Origin: Nitrospina sp052156635
GTDB lineage: Bacteria > Nitrospinota > Nitrospinia > Nitrospinales > Nitrospinaceae
Direction: 5' to 3'
DNA length: 64,000 nucleotides
NCBI RefSeq assembly: GCF_052156635.1
Contig: NZ_JBQKUO010000001.1
Coordinates: 558,001 to 622,000, forward strand
The position numbers were made by a program, and so were the translations under genes. Positions within the stretch are counted from its first letter, which is position 1, and each line of letters begins with the position of its first letter. Below, one piece after another: positions 24,517 through 32,586 of the stretch. Below the pieces are notes generated by a model, which was not told where the DNA came from, did no database searches, and saw nothing but the letters and a program-made list of their open reading frames with translations.

Positions 24517-26058
24517 ATGAAAATTTGCCTGATCGAGCCATCCAAATTCGTATCGCTGACGAACTTCGTCTCGACCATCAGCATGCCGCCCATCGGCCTG
24601 GCCTACATCGCCGCCGCCCTGCGAGAGGCGGGCCACGAGGTGGCCGTGGTGGACGGACCCGGCTCCGCGCCGCGCAAGTTTTTCGAGTTCCGGGGCATAA
24701 ACATCCGCGGCCTGGAAAACGCCGAGATCATTGAGCGCATTCCTGAGGACGCCGATGTCATCGGCCTCGGTTGTATGTTCAGTTCCAACTGGGTGTACGT
24801 GCGCGACCTGGTGAAAGGCATCCGTGACCGTTTTCCCCACAAACGCCTTCTCATGGGCGGCGAACATGTCACCGGCTTTCCCGAATTTTCCCTGGAACAG
24901 GCTCCGCTCGATGCGGTGGTGCTGGGCGAAGGCGAAGAAATCATCGTCCGTCTGCTGGACCGCTGGCAGGAAAACAAACCGATTGACGACCTCGCGGGCA
25001 TCGCGTTTCGCCAACCCGATGGCACCATCCAGACCAACCCGCGTCACAACCGCATCCGCGACATCGACTCCATTCCCTGGCCGGCGTGGGACCTGTTCGA
25101 CATCGAGCAGTACAACACCGTCAACCAGCCGCACGGCGCCTCGCAGGGCCGCTTCATGCCCATGCTGGCGACACGCGGATGCCCGTTCCAGTGCACCTTC
25201 TGCACCAGCCCGCACATGTGGACGACGGAGTGGACGGCGCGCGACCACAAAAACGTGGTCGATGAAATGCAGACATACATGGAACGCTACGGCGTCACCG
25301 ATTTCCAGTTCGAGGACCTCACCGCCATCGTGCGCCGCGACTGGATGCACGCCTTCTGCGACGAGGTGCTGGCACGCGGCATGAAAATCACGTTCCAGAT
25401 GCCGTCGGGCACGCGCAGCGAGGCCATCGACTACAACCTCGCAAAAAAACTGAAGGCGGCAGGATGCCACGAGTTTGCTTTCGCCCCGGAATCCGGCGAC
25501 CCGGAAGTGCTGCAGGCGATCAAGAAGAAGGTCGATCTCGACAAGATGTTCCATTCCGCGGGCGAGGCGCTCAAGGCGGGCATCAACGTCGGCTGCTTCT
25601 TCATCATCGGTTTTCCCGAGGACACGTACAAAAGCGTGTTCAGAACCTACGCCGCCATGATCAAGTGCGCCATGCTCGGATTCACCAACGTGAACCTGAA
25701 CGCCTACTCACCGCAACCGAACACCGAGTCGTTCAACCAGCTTCGCGAAGACGGCAGAATCCCCGAGCTCGACGACGACTACCTGATGAGCCTGTTCACG
25801 TTCCAGGATTTCGGCGCACGCAAGACGTCGTACAACCCGCGCTTCGGTCACCGCGAGTTGTCGTTCCTGGTGATTTTCGGGCAAGGCCTGTTTTATGTGT
25901 TCTATTTTCTGCGCAAGCCGGTGCGGATCTATTACCTGTTCCGCGATTTCTTCTCCGACCGCGCCGCCAACAAGAGCAACAAGATGGTGAAGTCGATGCT
26001 CAAGGACGCCTTCAGCCTGTTCAAGGCGCGGCTCGGCCGCCTGTTCAAAATCGCATGA
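24517..26058 (+). CDS. B12-binding-domain radical SAM enzyme
   Basis: A 513-residue protein. Residues about 1-140 look like a cobalamin-binding Rossmann domain (MKICLIEPS, MPPIGLAYIAAALREAGHEV, LGCMFSSNW, LLMGGEHVT). The radical SAM core starts near residue 210 with CPFQCTFC (CxxxCxxC), the [4Fe-4S] and SAM site. Enzymes of this class catalyse methylations or ring rearrangements, including in lipid and antibiotic paths. A helical C-terminal tail follows. It overlaps nothing but lies 12 bases before a fused methyltransferase-glycosyltransferase, so the two probably act in one envelope-lipid or glycan pathway. The substrate cannot be told. Confidence 0.88.
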   Translation: MKICLIEPSKFVSLTNFVSTISMPPIGLAYIAAALREAGHEVAVVDGPGSAPRKFFEFRGINIRGLENAEIIERIPEDADVIGLGCMFSSNWVYVRDLVKGIRDRFPHKRLLMGGEHVTGFPEFSLEQAPLDAVVLGEGEEIIVRLLDRWQENKPIDDLAGIAFRQPDGTIQTNPRHNRIRDIDSIPWPAWDLFDIEQYNTVNQPHGASQGRFMPMLATRGCPFQCTFCTSPHMWTTEWTARDHKNVVDEMQTYMERYGVTDFQFEDLTAIVRRDWMHAFCDEVLARGMKITFQMPSGTRSEAIDYNLAKKLKAAGCHEFAFAPESGDPEVLQAIKKKVDLDKMFHSAGEALKAGINVGCFFIIGFPEDTYKSVFRTYAAMIKCAMLGFTNVNLNAYSPQPNTESFNQLREDGRIPELDDDYLMSLFTFQDFGARKTSYNPRFGHRELSFLVIFGQGLFYVFYFLRKPVRIYYLFRDFFSDRAANKSNKMVKSMLKDAFSLFKARLGRLFKIA

Positions 26059-26070
26059 GGAACCTGCCCG

Positions 26071-27606
26071 ATGGATGTGGTGGACGCCCTGCGTGAGCGC
26101 GAACGCGCGCGCATGCATTACTGGGACCGCAAGGATTACTTCATCCCGCACCGCCTGAAATGGCGGGCGCACATGGCGCGCCACCTGTTCCATCTCCTGC
26201 CCGGCGAATCGATTCTCGATCTCGGTTGCGGCGACGGGCGCTGGACCCGCGAGATCGCCGAACTGCACGACCACAAACACCCCGTCACCGCGGCGACCTT
26301 CAACCCCGATTACTTTGATGAACTCAACGCGAACAAACCGGAGAACGTCGAGCCGGTCCTGCTGAACGAATTCCCCGGTCCGCTCGCGGGACGCAAATTC
26401 GACACCGTGGTCGCGTGGCACATGCTTCCCAACCCAAACTACGGCGCGTTTCTGCACGAAACGCGCAAACTGTTGAAACCCGGCGGCCGCTTCCTGCTGT
26501 TCGAGCCCAACCCGTGGAACCCGTATTCGCAACTGCGCCGCCTGGTCACGCGCCTCATCCCGTTCGTCAAACTGCGAGAAGAAGGACCGCGCTTCAACCG
26601 CATCGAGATGATGTCGATCCTCTCGGAAATCGGCTTCACCGGAATCCGCATTCTTCCCTACGATTTTCTGTTTCCCCCCCTGCCGAAAGCCCTGTTGTGG
26701 CCGGTACAGAATCTGAGTCTCATCCTGGAAAACATGCCCTACGTGCGCAACTTCGCGGGCGAGTTGTATCTCAACGGACAGAATCCCGCGCCGGAAGACT
26801 GGAAGCGTCCGTATGTCCCGCTCACCGAACACGCGTCGCTCAAGGGCCGGGTGTCGGTGGTGGTGCCGTGCCACAATGAAGAAGCGAACCTGAAACCGTT
26901 GGTGGCCAACCTGACGGGTTACTTTGACGACTACATCCAGGAGATCGTGCTGGTCGACGACAACAGCACCGACCGCACGGCGGAGGTGGGAGAAGCGTTG
27001 CATGCACAGGACCCGCGAGTGCGGCTGGTGAGGCGCACGCCACCAAACGGGGTGGGCCGGGCGCTGCGCGACGGACTCGCCGCCGCTCAAGGCAATTACG
27101 TACTGCTCATGGATTGCGATTTCCAGCATATCCTGCCGGAGTTGACGGGGCTGTTCGACGCAGTGGTCCATGACGCGGACGTGGCCATCGGTTCCCGTTT
27201 CTCACGCGACAGCGTTCTGCTCAATTACGCGTTCACCAAGATCCTCGCAAACCGCGCGTTTCACCTGCTGGCGCGCATCCTGTTCCGCAAGTACCTGCGC
27301 GACCTCACCAACAACCTCAAGCTGATGAAACGCGAGGTGGCGCAAAACCTTCAGCTGGAAGCGCACGATTTTGCCGCCAATGCCGAAACGGGGCTGCAAC
27401 CGCTCCTGCTCGGGTACAAGGTGGAGGAAGTGCCCATCTCGTGGATCAACCGCTCAGTGGACATGGGCTTCTCCAGCTTCAACCTGCACAAGACCGGACC
27501 CAATTACCTGAAAGTGTTCCTCCGCCTGTTCTGGCGGCAGTGGCGCGGCAAATCCATCACCCTGCCCGTCGAACCCTCACCTCAACATCCTGCAACACAC
27601 AAATAA
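26071..27606 (+). CDS. SAM methyltransferase fused to family 2 glycosyltransferase
   Basis: A 511-residue fusion. Residues about 20-240 form a class I methyltransferase with SILDLGCGDGRW (SAM motif I, near 48-59) and the motif-like VVAWHML. Residues about 265-500 form a GT2 domain of the dolichol-phosphate-mannose synthase type, with SVVVPCHNEEANL near 270, IVLVDDNSTDRT near 292 and LLMDCDFQH near 347 (acidic metal site). The tandem suggests one enzyme adds a sugar while the partner methylates the same product. It lies between the radical SAM gene and a small membrane protein gene that starts directly after its stop codon, so all three probably form one operon. Product unknown. Confidence 0.85.
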   Translation: MDVVDALRERERARMHYWDRKDYFIPHRLKWRAHMARHLFHLLPGESILDLGCGDGRWTREIAELHDHKHPVTAATFNPDYFDELNANKPENVEPVLLNEFPGPLAGRKFDTVVAWHMLPNPNYGAFLHETRKLLKPGGRFLLFEPNPWNPYSQLRRLVTRLIPFVKLREEGPRFNRIEMMSILSEIGFTGIRILPYDFLFPPLPKALLWPVQNLSLILENMPYVRNFAGELYLNGQNPAPEDWKRPYVPLTEHASLKGRVSVVVPCHNEEANLKPLVANLTGYFDDYIQEIVLVDDNSTDRTAEVGEALHAQDPRVRLVRRTPPNGVGRALRDGLAAAQGNYVLLMDCDFQHILPELTGLFDAVVHDADVAIGSRFSRDSVLLNYAFTKILANRAFHLLARILFRKYLRDLTNNLKLMKREVAQNLQLEAHDFAANAETGLQPLLLGYKVEEVPISWINRSVDMGFSSFNLHKTGPNYLKVFLRLFWRQWRGKSITLPVEPSPQHPATHK

Positions 27607-28161
27607 ATGGACCTTCGCTTTCCCTGCCGACGTTTTCTGAAAACGGCGGTGTCTTTCGTGGCCTGGTTCTGGATCGGTGCGTCCCTGCCCGCTTTCGCCA
27701 ACGGGGACGATCACGACCATGAATCCGGCGATTCGTTCCTGGAGGAAGTGAGCGACGCACTGGGCGTGCTTTCCCTTTGGGGCCTTGTTCTGCTGAATGC
27801 GCTCTGGTATTACCACATGGGGGTTCGCAAACTGCCCCGCAGTGTGCGCGAGGCGCTTCCGGATTTTGTCGTCCGCAAGCCGGTGCAATGGAAAGTGCGC
27901 TGGCGCAATTACCACTACTGGGGCAATCCGGTGATGCTCGGACTGAGCTACCTGCACGGCTGGTGGGCGGAGGACAGCAACTGCGTGCTGTGGGCGGGGT
28001 GGGGCCTGATCGGTGTGCTGTGTCTGTCGGGTCTCGCCATGAAACTGCAGGGAGCCGACCAGCCCGGTGCGAAGGTCACGCGCCTGCTTCACACCCAGCA
28101 CACGCTGTCGGTGGTGATGGTCGTCCTGTTGTGGGTCGGTCACCTGTTCGCCGACGATTGA
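27607..28161 (+). CDS. Small multi-span membrane protein rich in histidines
   Basis: A 184-residue protein with an N-terminal hydrophobic segment and about three or four further membrane helices: LSLWGLVLLNALWYYHMGV, a middle span with LSYLHGWW, LWAGWGLIGVLCLSGLAM, and TLSVVMVVLLWVGHLF. Histidines near helix ends (YYH, NYHYW, LHTQHT, GHLF) could ligate b-type haem, as in small ferric-reductase-like domains. It begins at the base after the preceding stop codon. No family could be named. It is probably part of the same operon as the two upstream genes. Confidence 0.7.
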   Translation: MDLRFPCRRFLKTAVSFVAWFWIGASLPAFANGDDHDHESGDSFLEEVSDALGVLSLWGLVLLNALWYYHMGVRKLPRSVREALPDFVVRKPVQWKVRWRNYHYWGNPVMLGLSYLHGWWAEDSNCVLWAGWGLIGVLCLSGLAMKLQGADQPGAKVTRLLHTQHTLSVVMVVLLWVGHLFADD

Positions 28162-28165
28162 GGCG

Positions 28166-28372
28166 TCATTCCTTCGGAGTGTCCGGTTTGAACAGGCCGG
28201 TGATAAAATAGACGAGGTAGGGAATCAACACGCCGAACACCAGCAGGCCCCAGGTGAGACCGCTTTCGCCGTACTTGAGTTCCAGCGACTGGATGGGACC
28301 GCGCCAGGCCCACACGGCGTAGACCGCACCCCCCGCAACCAGCAGGATGATCTTGATTCGCTTCGCTTTCAT
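28166..28372 (-). CDS. Small two-span membrane protein
   Basis: A 68-residue protein with two predicted membrane helices (IKIILLVAGGAVYAVWAW and GLLVFGVLIPYLVYFITGLF) separated by a short charged loop. No family recognised. GGGAGG lies 6 bases before the ATG at 28372, which supports this start over an upstream GTG at 28393. It is convergent with the previous gene (4-base gap), and its 5' end overlaps the start of the opposite-strand YwqK-like gene. Confidence 0.6.
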   Translation of the reverse strand: MKAKRIKIILLVAGGAVYAVWAWRGPIQSLELKYGESGLTWGLLVFGVLIPYLVYFITGLFKPDTPKE

Positions 28373-28949
28373 GCCCGCCTCCCTCGCCACCACCTTGTTG
28401 TGGCTCTCGGTGGCGTGTCCCGTCCCGGCGTCAGCCGAACGGGAAACCGTCGTTCAATCCTATCCCAACGGCGCGGTGCATTTCGAGATCCAAATCGATG
28501 AAAACCGGTTCCGCCAAGGCTGGACACGCGAGTTCCGCAGGGACGGGTCGCTCATGAGCGAGTACATGTATGAACACGGCGTGAAACAGGGGCTGGCCCG
28601 TTTTTATTATGACAGCGGCGAACTGATGACCGTGTGGGTGTACGAGAACGGCCAGCGGCACGGCCAGAGCATCGGCTACTTCAAGAACGGGGCGGTGAAG
28701 GACCGCGGGTTTTACCAGAACGACCTTCTGCACGGTCCGGTGACGCTGTACCATCCCGACGGCACGGTGAAGGCGCAACTCGAATTCAAGGAAGGCCGCC
28801 GCCACGGCGAGAGCAAAACGTATTACGAAGACGGGCAGGTGCAGTTCGTGTACCGCCACGATAACGACCGGATGCTGGAAAGCGAACATTACGGCCGCGA
28901 CGGGCAACTGCTTGAAAAGCAATACTATCCACACCCCGGAGGGCGCTGA
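28347..28949 (+). CDS. Exported MORN-like (YwqK-type) repeat protein
   Basis: A 200-residue protein with a signal peptide (SLATTLLWLSVACPVPASA) and about six YwqK/MORN-like repeats, e.g. RRDGSLMSEYMYEHGVKQG, FKNGAVKDRGFYQNDLLHG and HPDGTVKAQLEFKEGRRHG. These short beta-hairpin repeats form surface-exposed solenoids seen in antitoxin-like and envelope proteins. The ATG at 28347 is used; an internal ATG at 28371 would shorten the signal region. The start overlaps that of the divergent membrane-protein gene. Function unknown. Confidence 0.75.
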   Translation: MILIRFAFMPASLATTLLWLSVACPVPASAERETVVQSYPNGAVHFEIQIDENRFRQGWTREFRRDGSLMSEYMYEHGVKQGLARFYYDSGELMTVWVYENGQRHGQSIGYFKNGAVKDRGFYQNDLLHGPVTLYHPDGTVKAQLEFKEGRRHGESKTYYEDGQVQFVYRHDNDRMLESEHYGRDGQLLEKQYYPHPGGR

Positions 28950-28992
28950 CCGGTTTCAAACGAATTTTCCAGGCCGGGAGCTTTGCAATTGT

Positions 28993-29022
28993 TTGGCACG
29001 GCCTCGGGTGCCGCGATATAAT
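28993..29022 (+). promoter_or_regulatory. Strong sigma-70 promoter directly before hflX
   Basis: TTGGCA (28993-28998) and the perfect TATAAT (29017-29022) are 18 bases apart. Transcription would begin near 29029, two bases before the hflX ATG at 29031, so the mRNA would be leaderless or nearly so. Confidence 0.7.
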
Positions 29023-29030
29023 GGGGGTGA

Positions 29031-30317
29031 ATGAAGCCTGTCTATTTTGATACACAGAAAGTGAACAACCACCAGCCCCGCGCCATCCTCGTCGGCGTGG
29101 AGACGAACCAGGGCTCGGGTCCCCCGGTCGGCGACTCGCTGGACGAGTTGTCCGGGCTCGCCACCACGGCGCATTACGATCCCGTCGCCCACCTCACCCA
29201 GCGGCTGGCCACGATCCACCCAAAAACCTATCTCGGCAGCGGCAAGGTGGAAGAACTGCACCAGGCAGTGAAGCACCACGATGCGGAGATCGTCATCTTC
29301 GACGAAAACCTGTCGCCTGCACAGACACGCAACCTGGAAAACCTGCTCAAGTGCAACGTGGTGGACCGGTCGTGGATCATCCTCGAAATCTTCAGCGACC
29401 ACGCGCGCACCAGCGAGGCGAAAACCCAGGTGGAGCTGGCGCGGTTGAAATACTCATTACCACGATTGACACGGATGTGGGGTCATTTGTCGCGCCAGCG
29501 CGGCGGCATCGGCATGCGCGACGTGGGTGAAACGCAGATCCAGCTGGACCGGCGCATGATCCGCGACCAGATTTCCAAACTCACGAAGAAGCTCAACCGC
29601 ATTCACAAGGAAAAACAGACGCAGAGAAAAAGCCGGCAGACCACCTACCAGGTCGCGCTGGTGGGCTATACCAACGTCGGCAAATCGACGCTGATGAACT
29701 GTTTGACGGGCGCGGACACGCTGGTCGAGAACAAACTGTTCGCCACGCTGGACGCCACCGTGCGCAAGGTAAAAAAGAATTTCCCGTACCCGATCCTGCT
29801 TGCCGACACCGTCGGGCTCATCGACAAACTGCCGCACGATCTGGTCGCGTCGTTCAAAAGCACGCTGGACGAAGTGCGCAATGCGGACCTGCTGGTGCAC
29901 GTCATCGACATCAGCCACCCGCATTACCGCCGGCAGATGGCGACGGCGGAGAACGTGCTCAACGAGCTCGGCATGCACGACACCCCCACCGTGAACGTGT
30001 TCAACAAAATCGACCGTATCGAAAACGCGCAGGACGTGGAAGAGATGCGGCGGTTGTATCCGGATGCGGTGTTCGTGTCCTGTCGGAAGGAAGTGGGACT
30101 GGACGACCTGCGCCACGCCATCGTGCACCACTACGAAGCGCGGCTGGTGCCCTACCAGGTGGAGCTCGACTACACGCGCTCGGACCTCATTCCCGAAATC
30201 CGCAAGCACGCGCTGGTGGTGGACGAGCGCTACCACGACGAGACCATGACGCTCGACCTGCGCATCTGGCCGCACCACAAGGCCCGCCTGATGGAACTGT
30301 TGAACGGCTACGCCTGA
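29031..30317 (+). CDS. hflX: GTPase HflX
   Basis: The 428-residue sequence is full length. The N-terminal HflX domain contains PKTYLGSGKVEEL near 67 and SPAQTRNLE near 100, then GQRGG-like RQRGGIGMRDVGETQ and a coiled helix, then the G domain with GYTNVGKST (G1, about 215), DTVGLI (G3, about 262) and NKID (G4, about 325). HflX binds the 50S subunit, splits stalled or inactive ribosomes, and acts in heat and antibiotic stress. It follows a promoter whose start is at the ATG. It is convergent with the pcrA-like gene. Confidence 0.95.
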   Translation: MKPVYFDTQKVNNHQPRAILVGVETNQGSGPPVGDSLDELSGLATTAHYDPVAHLTQRLATIHPKTYLGSGKVEELHQAVKHHDAEIVIFDENLSPAQTRNLENLLKCNVVDRSWIILEIFSDHARTSEAKTQVELARLKYSLPRLTRMWGHLSRQRGGIGMRDVGETQIQLDRRMIRDQISKLTKKLNRIHKEKQTQRKSRQTTYQVALVGYTNVGKSTLMNCLTGADTLVENKLFATLDATVRKVKKNFPYPILLADTVGLIDKLPHDLVASFKSTLDEVRNADLLVHVIDISHPHYRRQMATAENVLNELGMHDTPTVNVFNKIDRIENAQDVEEMRRLYPDAVFVSCRKEVGLDDLRHAIVHHYEARLVPYQVELDYTRSDLIPEIRKHALVVDERYHDETMTLDLRIWPHHKARLMELLNGYA

Positions 30318-30336
30318 AGCAGACCGCCTTTTAAAT

Positions 30337-32520
30337 TCAAACCACGATGAGGTTGGCGTGGGCGACGACGAGTTTTTTCTTTCCCGCCTTTTTGAAAAAC
30401 ACCACCACCTTCATGTCGTCGTCACTGCCTTCGCGGTTGACCACCACGCCGGAGCCGAACTTCGGATGCAGGACTTTCGTGCCGACGGCGAACCCGGTGT
30501 CGGTGGCGGGCGGCGATGCGCCCGCGGGCAGTGACCACTCGTCACCGCCGTTTTTTGACGCGTAGGATGAAGAATAGGAAGACGATGTCGTCATTGCGGG
30601 GGCGCTTGACTCCATCGTCATCACCTCGCGCGGAATGGCATTGATGAAATCGGAGGGCTGGTAGGTGAAGGTGCTTCCGTAAATGCGCCGCCTGCGCGCA
30701 TTGCTGACCATCAGCCGCTTGCGCGCGCGGGTGAAGCCGACGTAACACAACCGCCGCTCCTCTTCATACTCGTCGTTGCTCGACAGGGAACTGGCGTGCG
30801 GCAGGAGCCCGTTCTCGAAACCGATGATGCAAACCGAGTCGAACTCCAGTCCCTTGCAGGTGTGGAGTGTCATCAGCGCCAGCACACCGCGGCTGTCGTC
30901 CAGGTTGTCGAGGTCGGCGACCAGCGTGGTGGTGTCGAGGAACTCCCGCAACGAGCCTTTGCGGTCGATGTCCACGAACTGTTCGACGGCGGAATACAAC
31001 TCGTTCAGGTTCTCCAGCCGGCCTTTCGCCTCCTGCGTGTTCTCTTTCTGCAGGGCCGTGAGGTAACCTGTTTTTTCGAACACTTCCTTCAACAGGTCGA
31101 CCGCCGAGTGATCTTCCACCACCTGCTGAAAGCGGTCCATCATGGCGACAAACTGCGCGATTTTTTTGGCCGGGCCCGTTCCCACAATCCCCCCTGCCTT
31201 GCGGAACCCTTCCATCAACGTCAGGTGGTGTTCGCCGCAGTACGCCTCCACCTTGTCTACAGAGGCCTTGCCGATGCCACGAACCGGCGTGTTGACGATG
31301 CGCTTGAGGGACACGGAGTCGTTGGGATTGAGGATCACGCGCAGGTAACTCAGGATGTCCTTGATCTCCTTGCGTTCGTAAAACTTGAGGCCGCCGATCA
31401 CCTGGTAGGTCACGCCCAGGTGGCGAAGCTGGTCCTCCAGCACCCGCGACTGCGCGTTGGTGCGGTAGAGGATGGCGATGTCGTTGAGCGAGGCACCGTC
31501 CTGCACCCACTGGTGGATGCGTTCGCACACCGCGCGGGCTTCGTCGATTTCATCCTCGGCGCGGTAATACAAAATGGGCTCGCCCGACTCGTTGCGCGTC
31601 CACAAGTTCTTCTCGCGGCGCGCCGCATTCTGCCTCACCACCGCTCCGGCCGCGTTCAGGATGGTCTGCGTCGAGCGGTAGTTCTCTTCCAGCTTGATGA
31701 CGGTGGTTCCGGGAAAATCCCTCTCGAAATGCAGGAGGTTTTCCAGGTTGGCGCCGCGCCAGCGGTAAATACTCTGGTCGTCGTCGCCCACCACGCACAC
31801 GTTGTGATGCGCCCGCGACAGCAGTTGAATGAGATGGTACTGCGTGAGGTTGGTGTCCTGAAATTCATCGACCAGGATGTAGCGGAAGCGGTCGTTGTAG
31901 TGATCGCACAGCTCTTTGTTCGTCTTGAACAGTTTCACCGTCATCATCAGCAGGTCGTCGAAATCGAGGGCGTTGTTTTCCTTGAGGGCATTCTGGTAGT
32001 GCGGGTACACGTGCGCCGCCTTCAGCTTGTGGCCGTAGGGCAGGGCGTCGAGCTTGATGTGTTCCGGCAACTGGTAATCGTTTTTGAATCCGCTGATGTG
32101 GTTCAGGATGGTTTTGGGAGGAAACGCCTCTTCATTCACCTCCGCCGCCTTCATGCATTTCTTGACCAGCGACAACTGGTCCTGCGCATCGTAGATCACG
32201 AAATCTTTCGTGTAACCGGGAAACTCCATGTGCTGGCGCAGGAGGCGCAGGCACAGCGAGTGGAAGGTGCTGATCCAGGGCGCGCGGCCGCCGTCGCCCA
32301 TCTGGCCCAGCACGCGTTCGCGCATTTCACCCGCCGCCTTGTTGGTGAAGGTGATGGCCAGGATGTTCTCCGGCGCGATGCCTTTGTCGCGGATCATGTG
32401 CAGGATGCGGAATGTGATGGCGCGGGTCTTGCCTGACCCGGCGCCTGCAACCAGCATGAGCGGACCTTCCGTGTGCCGGACGGCCTGCAGTTGTTGCGGA
32501 TTGAGTTCGTTGGTATCCAT
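30337..32520 (-). CDS. pcrA: ATP-dependent DNA helicase PcrA/UvrD
   Basis: A 727-residue SF1A helicase. Walker A AGAGSGKT is at residues 25-32, motif II ILVDEFQDTN near 217, motif III GDDDQSIYRWRGA near 238-250, TLHTCKGLEFD near 565 and QPSDFINAIP near 640. The C-terminal end (VGTKVLHPKFGSGVVV) is the Tudor-like tail typical of PcrA/UvrD, which unwinds 3'-5' in nucleotide excision and mismatch repair and frees stalled RNA polymerase. The ATG at 32520 opens with the usual NPQQLQAV block. It lies downstream of the orphan binding-protein gene on the same strand, 66 bases apart. UvrD versus PcrA cannot be told from sequence alone. Confidence 0.93.
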   Translation of the reverse strand: MDTNELNPQQLQAVRHTEGPLMLVAGAGSGKTRAITFRILHMIRDKGIAPENILAITFTNKAAGEMRERVLGQMGDGGRAPWISTFHSLCLRLLRQHMEFPGYTKDFVIYDAQDQLSLVKKCMKAAEVNEEAFPPKTILNHISGFKNDYQLPEHIKLDALPYGHKLKAAHVYPHYQNALKENNALDFDDLLMMTVKLFKTNKELCDHYNDRFRYILVDEFQDTNLTQYHLIQLLSRAHHNVCVVGDDDQSIYRWRGANLENLLHFERDFPGTTVIKLEENYRSTQTILNAAGAVVRQNAARREKNLWTRNESGEPILYYRAEDEIDEARAVCERIHQWVQDGASLNDIAILYRTNAQSRVLEDQLRHLGVTYQVIGGLKFYERKEIKDILSYLRVILNPNDSVSLKRIVNTPVRGIGKASVDKVEAYCGEHHLTLMEGFRKAGGIVGTGPAKKIAQFVAMMDRFQQVVEDHSAVDLLKEVFEKTGYLTALQKENTQEAKGRLENLNELYSAVEQFVDIDRKGSLREFLDTTTLVADLDNLDDSRGVLALMTLHTCKGLEFDSVCIIGFENGLLPHASSLSSNDEYEEERRLCYVGFTRARKRLMVSNARRRRIYGSTFTYQPSDFINAIPREVMTMESSAPAMTTSSSYSSSYASKNGGDEWSLPAGASPPATDTGFAVGTKVLHPKFGSGVVVNREGSDDDMKVVVFFKKAGKKKLVVAHANLIVV

Positions 32521-32586
32521 GTAACAAAAGGGCGGGAGAATCTCGAAGGGTGGGCACCCGTCACGCTCCACGCATCATGCGCGCGT

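Noticed and set aside
23835..24593. Extended N-terminus of the SUMF1-fold frame
   Set aside because: The extra residues run opposite the TPR gene and lack a signal peptide; the internal ATG with AAGGA and a signal sequence is the better start.
24481..25554. Long minus-strand open frame opposite the radical SAM gene
   Set aside because: It is an antisense shadow created by high GC at third codon positions; composition is His/Val/Arg-rich and resembles no family.
30796..32436. 546-residue plus-strand frame opposite pcrA/uvrD
   Set aside because: Antisense shadow; the minus strand carries all helicase motifs.
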